DNA of 64,000 nt from Huaxiibacter chinensis (GCF_022171985.1 NZ_JAJVHF010000008.1:62001-126000); one strand, 5' to 3'. Shown: positions 19,157 through 28,955, counted from the stretch's first letter. Translations and numbers: made by a program. The notes: generated from the letters alone by a model not told the origin.

Positions 19157-20698
19157 ATGCAATCCTCTGTTAATAAAAACGAAAGCCGAACCTTCTTCGG
19201 TCATCCTTATCCTCTTGGCTCGCTTTTCTTCACTGAAATGTGGGAACGTTTCTCGTTCTACGGTATCCGCCCTTTACTCATTCTCTTTATGGCCGCGACC
19301 GTTTACGACGGCGGCATGGGGCTGGCGCGAGAAAATGCCTCGGCGATTGTCGGGATCTTTGCCGGTACCATGTATCTGGCCGCGCTGCCGGGCGGATGGC
19401 TGGCGGATAACTGGCTCGGACAGCAGAGAGCAGTCTGGTACGGCTCCATACTGATTGCACTGGGCCATCTGTCGATTGCGCTTTCGGCCATCATGGGCGA
19501 CAACCTGTTCTTTATCGGTCTGATGTTTATTGTGCTTGGCTCAGGGCTGTTTAAAACCTGTATCTCAGTCATGGTTGGCACCTTGTACAAAAAAGGCGAT
19601 GCGCGTCGTGACGGCGGTTTCTCGCTGTTCTACATGGGCATCAACATGGGGTCCTTTATCGCGCCGTTGATCTCTGGCTGGCTGATTAAGTCGCACGGCT
19701 GGCACTGGGGCTTTGGCATCGGCGGGATCGGGATGCTGGTGGCGTTAATCATCTTCCGTGTGTTTGCGGTTCCGGCGATGAAACGTTACGACAGCGAAGT
19801 GGGCCTCGACTCCACCTGGAATAACCCGGTGGTGAAGCGAAAAGGCGTGGGCGCATGGTTAGTGGCGCTGGCGGCTGGCGTGGCGATTATCGTGACGCTG
19901 ATTGCGCAGGGCGTCATTGTCATTAACCCGGTCGCGGTAGCCAGCGTGCTGGTCTATGTGATTGCCATCTCCGTGGCCCTCTATTTTATCTACCTGTTTG
20001 TTTTTGCCGGGCTGAACCGCAAAGAGCGCGCCAGGCTGCTGGTCTGCTTTATCCTGCTGGTTTCCGCCGCCTTCTTCTGGTCTGCGTTTGAGCAGAAGCC
20101 GACCTCGTTCAACCTGTTCGCTAACGACTACACTAACCGTATGATCGGTGATTTTGAAATCCCGGCCGTCTGGTTCCAGTCGATCAATGCGCTGTTTATC
20201 ATTCTGCTGGCACCGGTCTTTAGCTGGGCCTGGCCGATGCTGGCGCGCAATAACGTTCGCCTGAGCAGCATCACCAAATTCGTGATCGGTATTCTCTGTG
20301 CAGCCGCAGGCTTTGGCCTGATGATGCTGGCGGCGCAGAATGTGCTGAGCAATGGCGGGGCGGGTGTTTCTCCGTTCTGGCTGGTTGGCAGTATCCTGAT
20401 GCTGACGCTGGGTGAACTGTGTCTCAGCCCGATTGGTCTGGCGACCATGACGCTGCTGGCGCCGGAAAGAATGCGTGGTCAGATGATGGGGCTGTGGTTC
20501 TGTGCCAGCGCACTGGGTAATCTGGCGGCTGGCCTGATTGGTGGTCACGTTAAAGCGGACCAACTGGATATGCTGCCGGACCTCTTTGCCCGTTGCTCCA
20601 TCGCACTGCTGATTTGTGCCGCTGTGCTGACGCTGCTCATTGTTCCGGTGCGTCGCATGCTGGAAAATGTGCAGACGAAACCGGTCGCTGACGCCTGA
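19157..20698 (+). CDS. POT family proton-dependent oligopeptide transporter
   Basis: An inner-membrane proton-coupled peptide symporter (PTR2/POT family) of 513 residues and about 14 hydrophobic segments. The family signature FFTEMWERFSFYG holds the ExxER-type motif, followed by a GG-W-ADNWLGQQ loop and FYMGINMGSF. It is clearly divergent from E. coli DtpA, DtpB, DtpC and DtpD, which share a GYYG motif where this protein has SFYG, so I give no symbol. The ATG at 19157 is preceded by CGGGAGAATT; the longer reading from 19118 lacks a ribosome site. E. coli has no gene here, so it belongs to an accessory insert with the next gene. The substrate, di- or tripeptides or another compound, is unknown. 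Confidence 0.85.
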   Translation: MQSSVNKNESRTFFGHPYPLGSLFFTEMWERFSFYGIRPLLILFMAATVYDGGMGLARENASAIVGIFAGTMYLAALPGGWLADNWLGQQRAVWYGSILIALGHLSIALSAIMGDNLFFIGLMFIVLGSGLFKTCISVMVGTLYKKGDARRDGGFSLFYMGINMGSFIAPLISGWLIKSHGWHWGFGIGGIGMLVALIIFRVFAVPAMKRYDSEVGLDSTWNNPVVKRKGVGAWLVALAAGVAIIVTLIAQGVIVINPVAVASVLVYVIAISVALYFIYLFVFAGLNRKERARLLVCFILLVSAAFFWSAFEQKPTSFNLFANDYTNRMIGDFEIPAVWFQSINALFIILLAPVFSWAWPMLARNNVRLSSITKFVIGILCAAAGFGLMMLAAQNVLSNGGAGVSPFWLVGSILMLTLGELCLSPIGLATMTLLAPERMRGQMMGLWFCASALGNLAAGLIGGHVKADQLDMLPDLFARCSIALLICAAVLTLLIVPVRRMLENVQTKPVADA

Positions 20699-20710
20699 TA
20701 AAACCTCATC

Positions 20711-20744
20711 ACATTACCGGGGCAGGCGTTTGCCCCGGTAATGT
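20711..20744 (+). terminator. Long perfect hairpin after the POT transporter gene
   Basis: A 14-base perfect inverted repeat, ACATTACCGGGGCA / TGCCCCGGTAATGT (20711-20724 with 20731-20744), six-base loop. It has no T-run, so it may be a weak terminator, an mRNA-end stabiliser or an attenuator before the oxidoreductase gene. Confidence 0.6.
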
Positions 20745-20761
20745 ATTCGACGAGGTAAGTT

Positions 20762-21796
20762 ATGCTGTTAGGGTTTGTGGGTCTGGGTGCAGTGGTTGAA
20801 ACGGCCTATCTGCCCGCACTGCGTACGCTGTTTGGCGAATCAGTACGCTGTATTGGTTTTGATGTCCAGCCAGCAAAAAAGCCAGAAGGCATCACGCGTT
20901 GCGCGTCACTTGCTGAGCTTCTCTCTCATCCTCTCGATACTCTGTTTATTACCACTACTTCCCTGCAGCATCTTGCTATCCTTGAGCAGGCCCTTGCGTC
21001 TGCCGTCCCGCGTATCGTCGTTGAAAAACCCGTTGTGGGCACACTTTCTCAAATCCAAACCCTGAAAAAACTGCTGGCACTGCCCGGCGCGGCGGCGCGT
21101 GTGCTGGCCCTCGACCACTGGATGGCGCGCATTGCCGCGGTTCAGCGCGGGCTGATAAGTACCCTTTCCGACATCATCAGAATTGAAGGATTTTTGCAGG
21201 AGCCAAGTGGGTACAACGCAAATGGGGAACCTGCCGCGCTAAACTTCGCCACCGGCGAACCGGACACCCGAACGCTGCGCCATCCTGACGGCGTAATTCT
21301 GGATATCGGCACGCATGTGCTGGCAATGCTGCGTGAAACGCTTCGTTATCTGGGCGGGCAGGACGATATGACGCTCGAGCTGGTGGCGGCCCGGGATCGG
21401 CTGGGCTACGACATCCGCAAAGGCGATTTCACCATGGCAGAAGGGGAGGCGCACCTTAAAGGGCGAATGAGCGGTATCCCCGTCGATATCTGGCTCAACA
21501 AATACGCCGGTCCGTCGGGTGAGAAAAAAGGTCTGTGGTTTTACCTGCGCGATGGACGGGTCATCAGTCAGGACCGACGCGGTACAGAGGATGTGCTGAC
21601 GCTAAGGGACGGTGAAAATGTCCAGCGCTGGTCTGTCCCGGGTACGATTTACGCCCACTGTCTGGCTGAACGCATTCTGGGAGAGAAAAGCCTGTTTGAA
21701 ACGGACCCGCAAGAGGTGAGCCGTACCACGCGTCGCCGGACAGACGAAGTGGAACGCCTTCTGAACTTACAGCAACAGCTGCGTGGCCCACACTGA
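20762..21796 (+). CDS. Gfo/Idh/MocA-family oxidoreductase
   Basis: A 344-residue NAD(P)-dependent dehydrogenase of the Gfo/Idh/MocA type. The N-terminal Rossmann motif is GFVGLGAVVETAYLP and the family EKP motif is in IVVEKPVVG near residue 89; the C-terminal half is the usual alpha/beta substrate domain with DIGTH. Family members oxidise or epimerise sugars and polyols, or act as biliverdin reductase-like enzymes; the substrate here cannot be told. The gene follows the POT transporter after a 34-base palindrome and precedes yfgJ. A shared job with the transporter is possible but unsupported beyond adjacency. Confidence 0.8.
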   Translation: MLLGFVGLGAVVETAYLPALRTLFGESVRCIGFDVQPAKKPEGITRCASLAELLSHPLDTLFITTTSLQHLAILEQALASAVPRIVVEKPVVGTLSQIQTLKKLLALPGAAARVLALDHWMARIAAVQRGLISTLSDIIRIEGFLQEPSGYNANGEPAALNFATGEPDTRTLRHPDGVILDIGTHVLAMLRETLRYLGGQDDMTLELVAARDRLGYDIRKGDFTMAEGEAHLKGRMSGIPVDIWLNKYAGPSGEKKGLWFYLRDGRVISQDRRGTEDVLTLRDGENVQRWSVPGTIYAHCLAERILGEKSLFETDPQEVSRTTRRRTDEVERLLNLQQQLRGPH

Positions 21797-21848
21797 GCGC
21801 TGCGTGTTAATATCTGCGTATAAACGAATGCCCAGTCAAGGAGTCAAC

Positions 21849-22070
21849 ATGTCGATTACCTGCCCGGATTGCCACGCAGAGCTTGAGCCACAACACGGCG
21901 TCGCCCACTGTTCGCATTGCGATAAAGATATCGCGCTGGAAGCCCGTTGCCCGGACTGTCATCAGCCCCTCCAGGTATTAAAAGCCTGCGGTGCGGTCGA
22001 CTATTTCTGCCAGAACGGTCACGGCCTGATTTCGAAAAAGCGCGTTGAGTTCGTCAACGCGGGCGCTTAA
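21849..22070 (+). CDS. yfgJ: YfgJ zinc-ribbon protein
   Basis: A 73-residue cytoplasmic protein with paired Cys knuckles: CPDC and CSHC in the first ribbon, CPDC and a C...GH group in the second. The C-terminal half (CPDCHQPLQVLKACGAVDYF) is nearly identical to E. coli YfgJ. The function is not established. The ATG at 21849 follows AAGGAG. Its 3' end overlaps the 3' end of the convergent emfourin-type gene by four bases. Confidence 0.9.
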   Translation: MSITCPDCHAELEPQHGVAHCSHCDKDIALEARCPDCHQPLQVLKACGAVDYFCQNGHGLISKKRVEFVNAGA

Positions 22071-22417
22071 TCGCACACGCAGCCTTCGCCTTTTTGCCAC
22101 AGCTCGACCAGCGAGTCGGGCGCTTCCTGTTCCGGGACGAGCACAATCATATCGGCATACTGCGCCTGGTTGTGCTGCGTCCAGATAATCTGAATACGGA
22201 AGTAGCGCTGATCGCCCCTGCCGGGTGAAGAGGGTTCCCCCGGCGGCTGACCTCGCGGAAACGCCTGCTCCAGAATGCTCACCACCCGCTGACGCTGCGT
22301 CTCGGTAAGGGCGGAAAGCGCAATGGTGCGCTGGCCGCTCAGTTTTGGCATAAAGGCGACGCCGCCTTCTCGCGCCAGCTCAACGATGGCGTCATCCGTC
22401 AGGTCCGGAATCTGCAT
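22067..22417 (-). CDS. Emfourin-type protein inhibitor of M4 metalloproteases
   Basis: A 116-residue cytoplasmic protein directly after the protealysin-type gene. The start ATG overlaps the protease stop as TAATG, so translation is coupled. The sequence (IVELAREGGVAF, LSGQRTIALSAL, a loop, RYFRIQIIW) fits the emfourin family, small proteins encoded next to protealysin-like peptidases that bind and inhibit them. The longer in-frame start at 22441 would lie within the protease gene and lacks a ribosome site. The assignment rests on family resemblance plus operon position. Confidence 0.75.
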   Translation of the reverse strand: MQIPDLTDDAIVELAREGGVAFMPKLSGQRTIALSALTETQRQRVVSILEQAFPRGQPPGEPSSPGRGDQRYFRIQIIWTQHNQAQYADMIVLVPEQEAPDSLVELWQKGEGCVCD

Positions 22418-23436
22418 TACAGTACCCCTGTCTGTTTCCACGCCTGTTCAATGGCTGCAGCGACCTCGCTTCCCGAACGTTTCTCCCCATGGGCAATCGT
22501 CAGTTTTGCGAAGGCGTCAAAATCGGCATCTTGCGCCAGGTTGCGGTCGCAAACCGTGTCGTACCAGGCATAACCCGCTTTTTCCCAGGCATAACCGCCA
22601 ATCGCCGTCGCGGCCAGATAAAACGCCCGATTAGGAATGCCGGAGTTGAGATGCACGCCGCCGTTATCCTCGCGCGTTTTGATGAAATCTTTCATATGCG
22701 CGGGCTGGGGATCTTTGCCGAGCAGCGGGTCGTCGTAGGCAGTACCCGGTTCGGACATGGAACGCAGTCCTTTGCCGTTGATCCCCTCAGCCAGCAGCCC
22801 TTCACCAATCAGCCAGTCGGCTTTGTCAGCGGTTTGCTTGCGCTGATACTGTTTCACCAGCGAGCCAAACACATCCGACAATGACTCATTCAATGCGCCC
22901 GATTGCTCGAAATAGATAAGCCCGGCTTCGGTCTCGGTGACGCCGTGGCTTAGCTCGTGCGCCACGACGTCAATGGCAATGGTAAAGCGATTGAATATTT
23001 CGCCGTCACCGTCGCCAAAGACCATCTGCTGGCCGTTCCAGAAGGCGTTCTGATATTCCCGGCCATAGTGAACGGTGCCGGTCAAAATAAGCCCCTTGTT
23101 ATCGAGTGAATCACGCTGATAATTTTTCCAGAAGAAGTCATGCGTGATCCCTAAATAATCATAAGCCTCATCGACGGCGACATCGCCGTTAGACGGCTGC
23201 CCTTCATAACGCACCTGCGTGCCGGGAAGTTCCTGAAGCTGACGGGCATCATAAATATCGCGTTCCAGCTGTCCGGCTTTATTCACGTGCGGCGCGGCGG
23301 GTTTCCCCGGCATATGGGCCATAAGGGACTGAACGTGCGTAAGCGTCTGGCGGGCGCAGCGCTGCTGCGGCTCTGAACCGGACTCAATAATACGACGCAG
23401 AATATAGGGGGGGATAACGCTGTGAAGATAGGCCAT
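22417..23436 (-). CDS. Protealysin-type M4 (thermolysin family) metalloprotease
   Basis: A zinc endopeptidase of 339 residues. It has HELSH at 160-164 and the third zinc ligand Glu184 in ALNESLSD; the catalytic His lies later in GGVHLNSGIPNRAF. The N-terminus carries the short protealysin propeptide with the PPYILRRI motif rather than the long thermolysin propeptide, and there is no signal peptide. Protealysin of Serratia has been linked to invasion of eukaryotic cells and cleaves actin. An AAGGAG ribosome site precedes ATG 23436. It forms a two-gene unit with the emfourin-type inhibitor and is absent from this place in E. coli. Confidence 0.9.
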   Translation of the reverse strand: MAYLHSVIPPYILRRIIESGSEPQQRCARQTLTHVQSLMAHMPGKPAAPHVNKAGQLERDIYDARQLQELPGTQVRYEGQPSNGDVAVDEAYDYLGITHDFFWKNYQRDSLDNKGLILTGTVHYGREYQNAFWNGQQMVFGDGDGEIFNRFTIAIDVVAHELSHGVTETEAGLIYFEQSGALNESLSDVFGSLVKQYQRKQTADKADWLIGEGLLAEGINGKGLRSMSEPGTAYDDPLLGKDPQPAHMKDFIKTREDNGGVHLNSGIPNRAFYLAATAIGGYAWEKAGYAWYDTVCDRNLAQDADFDAFAKLTIAHGEKRSGSEVAAAIEQAWKQTGVL

Positions 23437-23508
23437 GCTGCTCTCCTTAGTTCGGGCAATGCCAGATAAAAGGGAATAGCAGCAGTATAGTTTGTAACCG
23501 ACGAAGAA

Positions 23509-24882
23509 TTATCCGGTTTTTTTCTGACGGGGCTTTTTCACCGGCTGAATTGCTTTCACTTCGCTCTCAACCCAGCCGTCAGACAGGCGGGTGGTCAGCA
23601 CATCTCCGGCTTTGACCTGCTTCGTTTGCTTCAGAACTTTGCCATCGGTGGCCGTCGTGACGCTATAGCCACGCGCCAGCGTCGAGAGCGGGCTGACTGC
23701 CTCGAGATGGGTGACGGCATTGCCAAACCGTTCACGCGTTGCGCTAAGGCGGGTGCGGATATTTTCCGCCAGGCGATACTCAAGCTGTTGAATGCGGGTT
23801 TGTGCGCGATAAATCTTCGGCTGTGGATTTTGCTGGTTCAGACGCTGAGTGAGGCGCTGCTGGCGCGATACCGCACGCTTAAGCTGATTATCCAGCGCAA
23901 AGTTCATTCGCTGGCGCAGACGGTCCAGCACGGTTTGCTGACGCGCCAGGCGCAGCTGCGGGTGCTGCTGTTGCAAACGATGGTGAAGCTGGGTAAACCG
24001 CCGCGTGCGGCTGGCAAGGAAATAATCCATCGCCATCTCCAGACGCTGTTGACCGTTCTGCAACTGGCGCAGCAGTTCCAGCTGATTGCGGCTCACCACT
24101 TCCGCCGCGGCGGATGGCGTTGGCGCGCGGAGGTCGGCGACAAAATCCGCGATGGTCACGTCCGTTTCGTGGCCGACGGCGCTGACAACCGGGATCTGGC
24201 TTGCGAAAATGGCCCGCGCCACGCGTTCGTCGTTAAAGCTCCATAAATCTTCCAGCGAACCGCCACCGCGCCCGACAATCAGCACGTCGCATTCCTGACG
24301 GGCGTTTGCCAGCTCAATGGCGCGCACGATTTGGCCTGGCGCATCGTCACCCTGAACGGCGGTCGGATAGATAACTACCGGCAGGGAAGGGTCGCGACGC
24401 TTCAGAACATGCAAAATATCGTGTAACGCGGCACCGGTTTTTGAGGTGATCACGCCCACGCAGTGCGCAGGGGAGGGCAGCGTTTTTTTGAACTGCTGAT
24501 CGAACAAGCCTTCATCGGAAAGTTTTGCTTTCAGCTGCTCGTATTTTTGCTGGAGTAACCCTTCGCCCGCAGGCTGCATGCTTTCGACGATGATTTGATA
24601 ATCGCCGCGCGGCTCATACAAAGTGATATTGGCGCGAACCAGAACCTGTTGACCATGCTGAGGGCGAAACGTCACGCGACGGTTGCTGTTGCGGAACATT
24701 GCGCAGCGCACCTGAGCGGTGTCGTCTTTTAGCGTGAAGTACCAGTGACCGGATGAGGGCTGCGTGAAATTAGAGATCTCGCCGCTGATCCAGACCTGTC
24801 CCATCTCCTGCTCAAGCAGCAAACGAACCGATTGATTAAGGCGGCTAACGGTAAAAATTGAGGAGGTCTGAGAGGATAACAT
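23509..24882 (-). CDS. xseA: Exodeoxyribonuclease VII large subunit
   Basis: Catalytic large subunit of ExoVII, which degrades single-stranded DNA in both directions with XseB. The N-terminal OB-fold ([19 protein letters not shown]) is followed by the nuclease domain ([33 protein letters not shown]), a long coiled coil and a basic C-terminus. Length is 457 residues against 456 in E. coli. It is divergent from guaB, sharing a 158-base promoter region. Confidence 0.97.
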   Translation of the reverse strand: MLSSQTSSIFTVSRLNQSVRLLLEQEMGQVWISGEISNFTQPSSGHWYFTLKDDTAQVRCAMFRNSNRRVTFRPQHGQQVLVRANITLYEPRGDYQIIVESMQPAGEGLLQQKYEQLKAKLSDEGLFDQQFKKTLPSPAHCVGVITSKTGAALHDILHVLKRRDPSLPVVIYPTAVQGDDAPGQIVRAIELANARQECDVLIVGRGGGSLEDLWSFNDERVARAIFASQIPVVSAVGHETDVTIADFVADLRAPTPSAAAEVVSRNQLELLRQLQNGQQRLEMAMDYFLASRTRRFTQLHHRLQQQHPQLRLARQQTVLDRLRQRMNFALDNQLKRAVSRQQRLTQRLNQQNPQPKIYRAQTRIQQLEYRLAENIRTRLSATRERFGNAVTHLEAVSPLSTLARGYSVTTATDGKVLKQTKQVKAGDVLTTRLSDGWVESEVKAIQPVKKPRQKKTG

Positions 24883-24973
24883 GTGAGCGGGATCAAATTC
24901 TAAATCAGCAGGTTATTCAGTCGATAGTAACCCGCTCAGGGACAATCGCAAGCATTTTTATAAAAAAGTGTAG

Positions 24974-24989
24974 ATGCAATCGGTTACGC
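24974..24989. promoter_or_regulatory. PurR box at the guaB promoter
   Basis: ATGCAATCGGTTACGC resembles the 16-base PurR operator (ACGCAAACGTTTGCGT type) and lies directly before the guaB -10 element, where E. coli has its guaBA PurR site. Binding would block RNA polymerase when purines are plentiful. Confidence 0.75.
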
Positions 24990-24993
24990 TCTG

Positions 24994-24999
24994 TATAAT
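24994..24999 (+). promoter_or_regulatory. guaBA -10 element
   Basis: Perfect TATAAT 42 bases before the guaB ATG, overlapped upstream by the PurR box. The -35 (TAGATG at 24971-24976) is weak, as in E. coli. Confidence 0.75.
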
Positions 25000-25040
25000 G
25001 CCACGGCAATATTTAACCACCCAGGTCAGAGATATTGCCC

Positions 25041-26507
25041 ATGCTACGTATTGCTAAAGAAGCACTGACGTTTGACGACGTCCTCCTCGTTCCCGCTCAT
25101 TCCACCGTTCTGCCGAATACTGCCGATCTCAGCACCCAGTTGACGAAATCCATTCGCCTGAACATTCCTATGCTCTCTGCGGCTATGGACACCGTGACTG
25201 AAGCGCGCCTGGCAATCGCCCTGGCACAGGAAGGTGGCATCGGCTTTATTCATAAAAACATGTCTATCGAACGCCAGGCGGAAGAAGTTCGCCGCGTGAA
25301 GAAACATGAATCCGGTATCGTATCCGACCCACAGACCGTTCTGCCGACGACCACCCTGCATGAAGTCAAAGCGCTGACCGAGCGTAACGGCTTTGCGGGC
25401 TACCCTGTCGTGACGGAAGATTACGAACTGGTGGGGATCATCACCGGCCGTGACGTGCGTTTCGTGACCGATCTGAACCAGCCTGTCAGCGTTTATATGA
25501 CGCCGAAAGAGCGTCTGGTGACGGTGCGTGAAGGGGAAACCCGCGACGTCGTGCTGGCGAAAATGCATGAAAAACGCGTAGAGAAAGCCCTGGTGGTTGA
25601 CGATAGCTTCCACCTTCGCGGCATGATCACCGTGAAAGATTTCCAGAAAGCAGAACGTAAACCTAACGCCTGTAAAGACGAGCATGGCCGTCTGCGCGTT
25701 GGCGCAGCGGTGGGTGCCGGTGCTGGCAACGAAGAGCGCGTTGATGCGCTGGTGGCGGCGGGCGTTGACGTTCTGCTGATCGACTCCTCACACGGCCACT
25801 CCGAAGGCGTGCTGCAACGTATTCGTGAAACCCGTGCAAAATACCCAGACTTACAGATCATCGGCGGCAATGTGGCGACGGGCGCTGGCGCTCGCGCGCT
25901 GGCTGAAGCCGGTTGCAGCGCGGTGAAGGTTGGTATCGGCCCTGGCTCAATCTGTACGACGCGTATCGTGACGGGCGTCGGTGTTCCACAGATCACTGCA
26001 GTCTCCGACGCGGTTGAAGCGCTGGAAGGCACCGGTATTCCGGTTATCGCTGACGGCGGTATCCGCTTCTCCGGCGACATCGCGAAAGCTATCGCCGCGG
26101 GCGCTGCTGCCGTGATGGTAGGTTCTATGCTGGCGGGTACGGAAGAATCTCCAGGTGAAATCGAGTTGTTCCAGGGACGTTCTTATAAGTCCTACCGTGG
26201 AATGGGTTCCCTGGGCGCGATGTCGAAAGGCTCCTCAGACCGTTACTTCCAGACCGACAACGCGGCTGACAAACTGGTACCGGAAGGTATCGAAGGTCGC
26301 GTAGCCTATAAAGGTCACCTGAAAGAGATCATCCACCAGCAAATGGGCGGCCTGCGTTCCTGTATGGGTCTCACCGGCTGTGGTACCATTGACCTGCTGC
26401 GTACGAAGGCAGAATTCGTCCGTATCAGCGGTGCCGGTATCCAGGAAAGTCACGTTCACGACGTGACGATCACCAAAGAGTCCCCGAACTATCGTCTGGG
26501 CTCCTGA
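25041..26507 (+). CDS. guaB: IMP dehydrogenase
   Basis: Oxidises IMP to XMP with NAD, the committed step to GMP. The catalytic Cys is in GPGSICTTR, with the flap Arg-Tyr region in [12 protein letters not shown]; two CBS domains sit in the middle (residues about 95-205). ATG 25041 gives 488 residues, as in E. coli; the TTG six bases upstream is not needed. One substitution near the C-terminus, [11 protein letters not shown], differs from the TIDELRTKAEF I recall for E. coli. It forms the guaBA operon with guaA. Confidence 0.98.
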   Translation: MLRIAKEALTFDDVLLVPAHSTVLPNTADLSTQLTKSIRLNIPMLSAAMDTVTEARLAIALAQEGGIGFIHKNMSIERQAEEVRRVKKHESGIVSDPQTVLPTTTLHEVKALTERNGFAGYPVVTEDYELVGIITGRDVRFVTDLNQPVSVYMTPKERLVTVREGETRDVVLAKMHEKRVEKALVVDDSFHLRGMITVKDFQKAERKPNACKDEHGRLRVGAAVGAGAGNEERVDALVAAGVDVLLIDSSHGHSEGVLQRIRETRAKYPDLQIIGGNVATGAGARALAEAGCSAVKVGIGPGSICTTRIVTGVGVPQITAVSDAVEALEGTGIPVIADGGIRFSGDIAKAIAAGAAAVMVGSMLAGTEESPGEIELFQGRSYKSYRGMGSLGAMSKGSSDRYFQTDNAADKLVPEGIEGRVAYKGHLKEIIHQQMGGLRSCMGLTGCGTIDLLRTKAEFVRISGAGIQESHVHDVTITKESPNYRLGS

Positions 26508-26516
26508 TAAGTTTCC

Positions 26517-26546
26517 GCGCCCGGCTCTAAGCCGGGCGCTTTGTTT
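26517..26546 (+). terminator. Hairpin between guaB and guaA
   Basis: Stem GCGCCCGGC / GCCGGGCGC (26517-26525 with 26531-26539), loop TCTAA, then TTTGTTT. It looks like an intrinsic terminator or attenuator inside the operon and could set the guaB:guaA ratio. Confidence 0.6.
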
Positions 26547-26569
26547 CACTTGCCTCGGAATTATCGTCA

Positions 26570-28147
26570 ATGACGGAAAACATTCATAAACATCGCATTC
26601 TTATCCTGGATTTCGGATCGCAGTACACACAGCTTGTTGCACGTCGCGTACGTGAACTGGGCGTTTATTGTGAGCTGTGGGCGTGGGATGTCACAGAAGC
26701 ACAAATTCGTGAATTCAATCCAAGCGGCATTATTCTTTCCGGCGGCCCGGAGAGCACCACCGAAGATAACAGCCCTCGCGCACCGCAATATGTCTTTGAA
26801 GCGGGCGTGCCGGTATTTGGCGTGTGCTACGGCATGCAGACCATGGCGATGCAGCTGGGTGGTCACGTAGAAGCCTCTAACGAGCGTGAGTTTGGCTATG
26901 CACAGGTAGAAGTCTTGACCGACAGCGCGCTGGTTCGCGGTATCGAAGACTCCCTGACCGCAGACGGTAAACCGCTGCTGGACGTGTGGATGAGCCACGG
27001 CGACAAAGTAACGGCGATTCCGTCTGACTTTGTCACCGTCGCCAGCACCGAGACCTGCCCGTTCGCCATTATGGCTAACGAAGAAAAACGCTTTTACGGC
27101 GTGCAGTTCCACCCGGAAGTGACCCACACCCGTCAGGGTATGCGCATGCTGGATCGTTTTGTTCGCGATATTTGCCAGTGTGAAGCGCTGTGGACGCCGG
27201 CCAAAATCATCGACGATGCGATTGAGCGTATTCGTCAGCAGGTGGGCAATGACAAAGTCATCCTCGGCCTGTCCGGCGGCGTTGACTCCTCCGTCACCGC
27301 GATGCTGCTGCACCGTGCGATTGGCAAAAACCTGACCTGCGTTTTCGTGGACAACGGCCTGCTGCGTCTGAACGAAGCCCAGCAGGTAATGGACATGTTT
27401 GGTGACCACTTCGGGCTGAACATCATCCACGTGGAAGGCGAGAAGCGCTTCCTCGACGCGCTGGCCGGTGAAAACGATCCGGAAGCGAAACGTAAAATCA
27501 TCGGTCGCGTCTTCGTTGAAGTGTTCGATGAAGAGGCGCTGAAGCTGGAAGACGTGAAGTGGCTGGCGCAGGGCACTATCTACCCAGACGTGATCGAATC
27601 CGCGGCTTCTGCAACCGGTAAAGCACACGTCATCAAATCTCACCACAACGTGGGCGGCCTGCCGAAAGAGATGAAGATGGGTCTGGTTGAGCCACTGCGT
27701 GAGCTGTTTAAAGACGAAGTGCGCAAGATCGGTCTGGAACTGGGTCTGCCGTACGATATGCTCTACCGCCACCCGTTCCCGGGCCCGGGTCTGGGCGTGC
27801 GCGTGCTGGGCGAAGTGAAGAAAGAGTACTGCGACCTGCTGCGTCGCGCGGATGCTATCTTCATTGAAGAGCTGCACAAAGCCGATCTGTACAACAAAGT
27901 GAGCCAGGCGTTCACCGTGTTCCTGCCGGTTCGCTCTGTTGGCGTGATGGGCGATGGCCGTAAATACGACTGGGTGGTTTCCCTGCGTGCGGTCGAAACC
28001 ATCGACTTCATGACCGCGCACTGGGCGCACCTGCCTTACGACTTCTTAGGCCGCGTGTCCAACCGCATTATCAATGAAGTGAACGGTATCTCCCGCGTGG
28101 TGTATGACATCAGCGGTAAGCCACCTGCGACGATTGAGTGGGAATAA
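26570..28147 (+). CDS. guaA: GMP synthase (glutamine-hydrolysing)
   Basis: Aminates XMP to GMP using glutamine-derived ammonia and ATP. The N-terminal glutaminase domain has the nucleophile Cys in GVCYGMQ and the His/Glu pair in [10 protein letters not shown]. The ATP-pyrophosphatase domain has the P-loop GLSGGVDSS, followed by the dimerisation domain ending in PPATIEWE. Length is 525 residues, the standard value. Second gene of guaBA, with its own terminator downstream. Confidence 0.98.
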   Translation: MTENIHKHRILILDFGSQYTQLVARRVRELGVYCELWAWDVTEAQIREFNPSGIILSGGPESTTEDNSPRAPQYVFEAGVPVFGVCYGMQTMAMQLGGHVEASNEREFGYAQVEVLTDSALVRGIEDSLTADGKPLLDVWMSHGDKVTAIPSDFVTVASTETCPFAIMANEEKRFYGVQFHPEVTHTRQGMRMLDRFVRDICQCEALWTPAKIIDDAIERIRQQVGNDKVILGLSGGVDSSVTAMLLHRAIGKNLTCVFVDNGLLRLNEAQQVMDMFGDHFGLNIIHVEGEKRFLDALAGENDPEAKRKIIGRVFVEVFDEEALKLEDVKWLAQGTIYPDVIESAASATGKAHVIKSHHNVGGLPKEMKMGLVEPLRELFKDEVRKIGLELGLPYDMLYRHPFPGPGLGVRVLGEVKKEYCDLLRRADAIFIEELHKADLYNKVSQAFTVFLPVRSVGVMGDGRKYDWVVSLRAVETIDFMTAHWAHLPYDFLGRVSNRIINEVNGISRVVYDISGKPPATIEWE

Positions 28148-28170
28148 CCCTTTTCAATCAATAGCTTGTC

Positions 28171-28195
28171 AAGCCCGCGTAAAGCGGGCTTTTTT
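28171..28195 (+). terminator. Intrinsic terminator after guaA
   Basis: Stem AAGCCCGC / GCGGGCTT (28171-28178 with 28184-28191), loop GTAAA, then a T run. The symmetric A/T flanks are weak on the other strand, so it may partly also serve the convergent hydrolase gene. Confidence 0.85.
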
Positions 28196-28201
28196 GTCTC
28201 T

Positions 28202-28945
28202 TTATTTCCCCATCACCGCCTGTTCAATCACTTGCGTAACCTGCTCCGGGTGGCTGATCATGGAGACATGACTTGCCGCGACCTGCGTGGTTTTTGCATG
28301 AATCTGTTGCGCCATCGCCCGTTCAAGATCCGGATTAATCATTCGGTCATGCTGACTGACGACAAACCAGCTGGGTTTGTCATGCCACGCGGCGTGGGTG
28401 ATTTTCTCGGCGAAGGCATCGGCCTTAATGGGGCCCTGCGTTGCCGCGATGCTTTGCTGTTCAGTTGCGGTGGCATCAGGGGCGAAATCCTGACGCACCG
28501 CAGCAGGTGGCAGATACAAATAGCCGTCGGCCGTTTTTGCGATATCAGCGCTCCCCGGCGGCGCGGGATAGCGTCCTGCCAGGTCTGCCGTTGACTGACC
28601 GGCGTCCGGCGCGAACGCCGCCACGTAGACCAGGGATTTTACCCGGGCATCGTTGCCGGCTTCGGTAATCACCGTGCCGCCCCAGGAGTGTCCGACCAGC
28701 ACCACATCGCCATGTGCGCGGGCGATGGCGCGCTGGGTGGCGGCGACATCCTCTTTTAACGATGTCAGGGGCAGCTGCACGGCAATGACCTCGGTATGCT
28801 GCTTCTGTAGCTGGTGAATGACCTTATTCCAGCTGCTGCCATCGGCAAAGGCGCCATGAACCAGCACCACGCTCGTGGGATTCTGTGCGAATGCACTGGC
28901 GGATAACGCCAACAGACCCGCCGTGAATACAGATAATCTCTTCAT
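28202..28945 (-). CDS. Exported alpha/beta hydrolase
   Basis: A 247-residue alpha/beta-fold hydrolase with a Sec signal peptide (residues 1-20, MKRLSVF...ASAFAQ), so probably periplasmic. It has VLVHGAFADGSSW for the oxyanion loop, the nucleophile elbow GHSWGG, and a C-terminal His in ASHVSM followed by HPEQV. The layout resembles the salicylate-esterase / hydroxynitrile-lyase-like hydrolases often annotated only as alpha/beta hydrolase. ATG 28945 was chosen since it starts the signal peptide; the longer reading runs into the neighbour. It lies 10 bases after the next gene upstream and forms an operon with it. The substrate is unknown. Confidence 0.82.
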   Translation of the reverse strand: MKRLSVFTAGLLALSASAFAQNPTSVVLVHGAFADGSSWNKVIHQLQKQHTEVIAVQLPLTSLKEDVAATQRAIARAHGDVVLVGHSWGGTVITEAGNDARVKSLVYVAAFAPDAGQSTADLAGRYPAPPGSADIAKTADGYLYLPPAAVRQDFAPDATATEQQSIAATQGPIKADAFAEKITHAAWHDKPSWFVVSQHDRMINPDLERAMAQQIHAKTTQVAASHVSMISHPEQVTQVIEQAVMGK

Positions 28946-28955
28946 CTCAATGCCT

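Noticed and set aside
26567..28030. Long open frame (487 codons) on the minus strand opposite guaA
   Set aside because: Shadow of guaA codon use: no ribosome site, no recognisable domain, low-complexity His/Gln/Phe-rich product typical of antisense frames.
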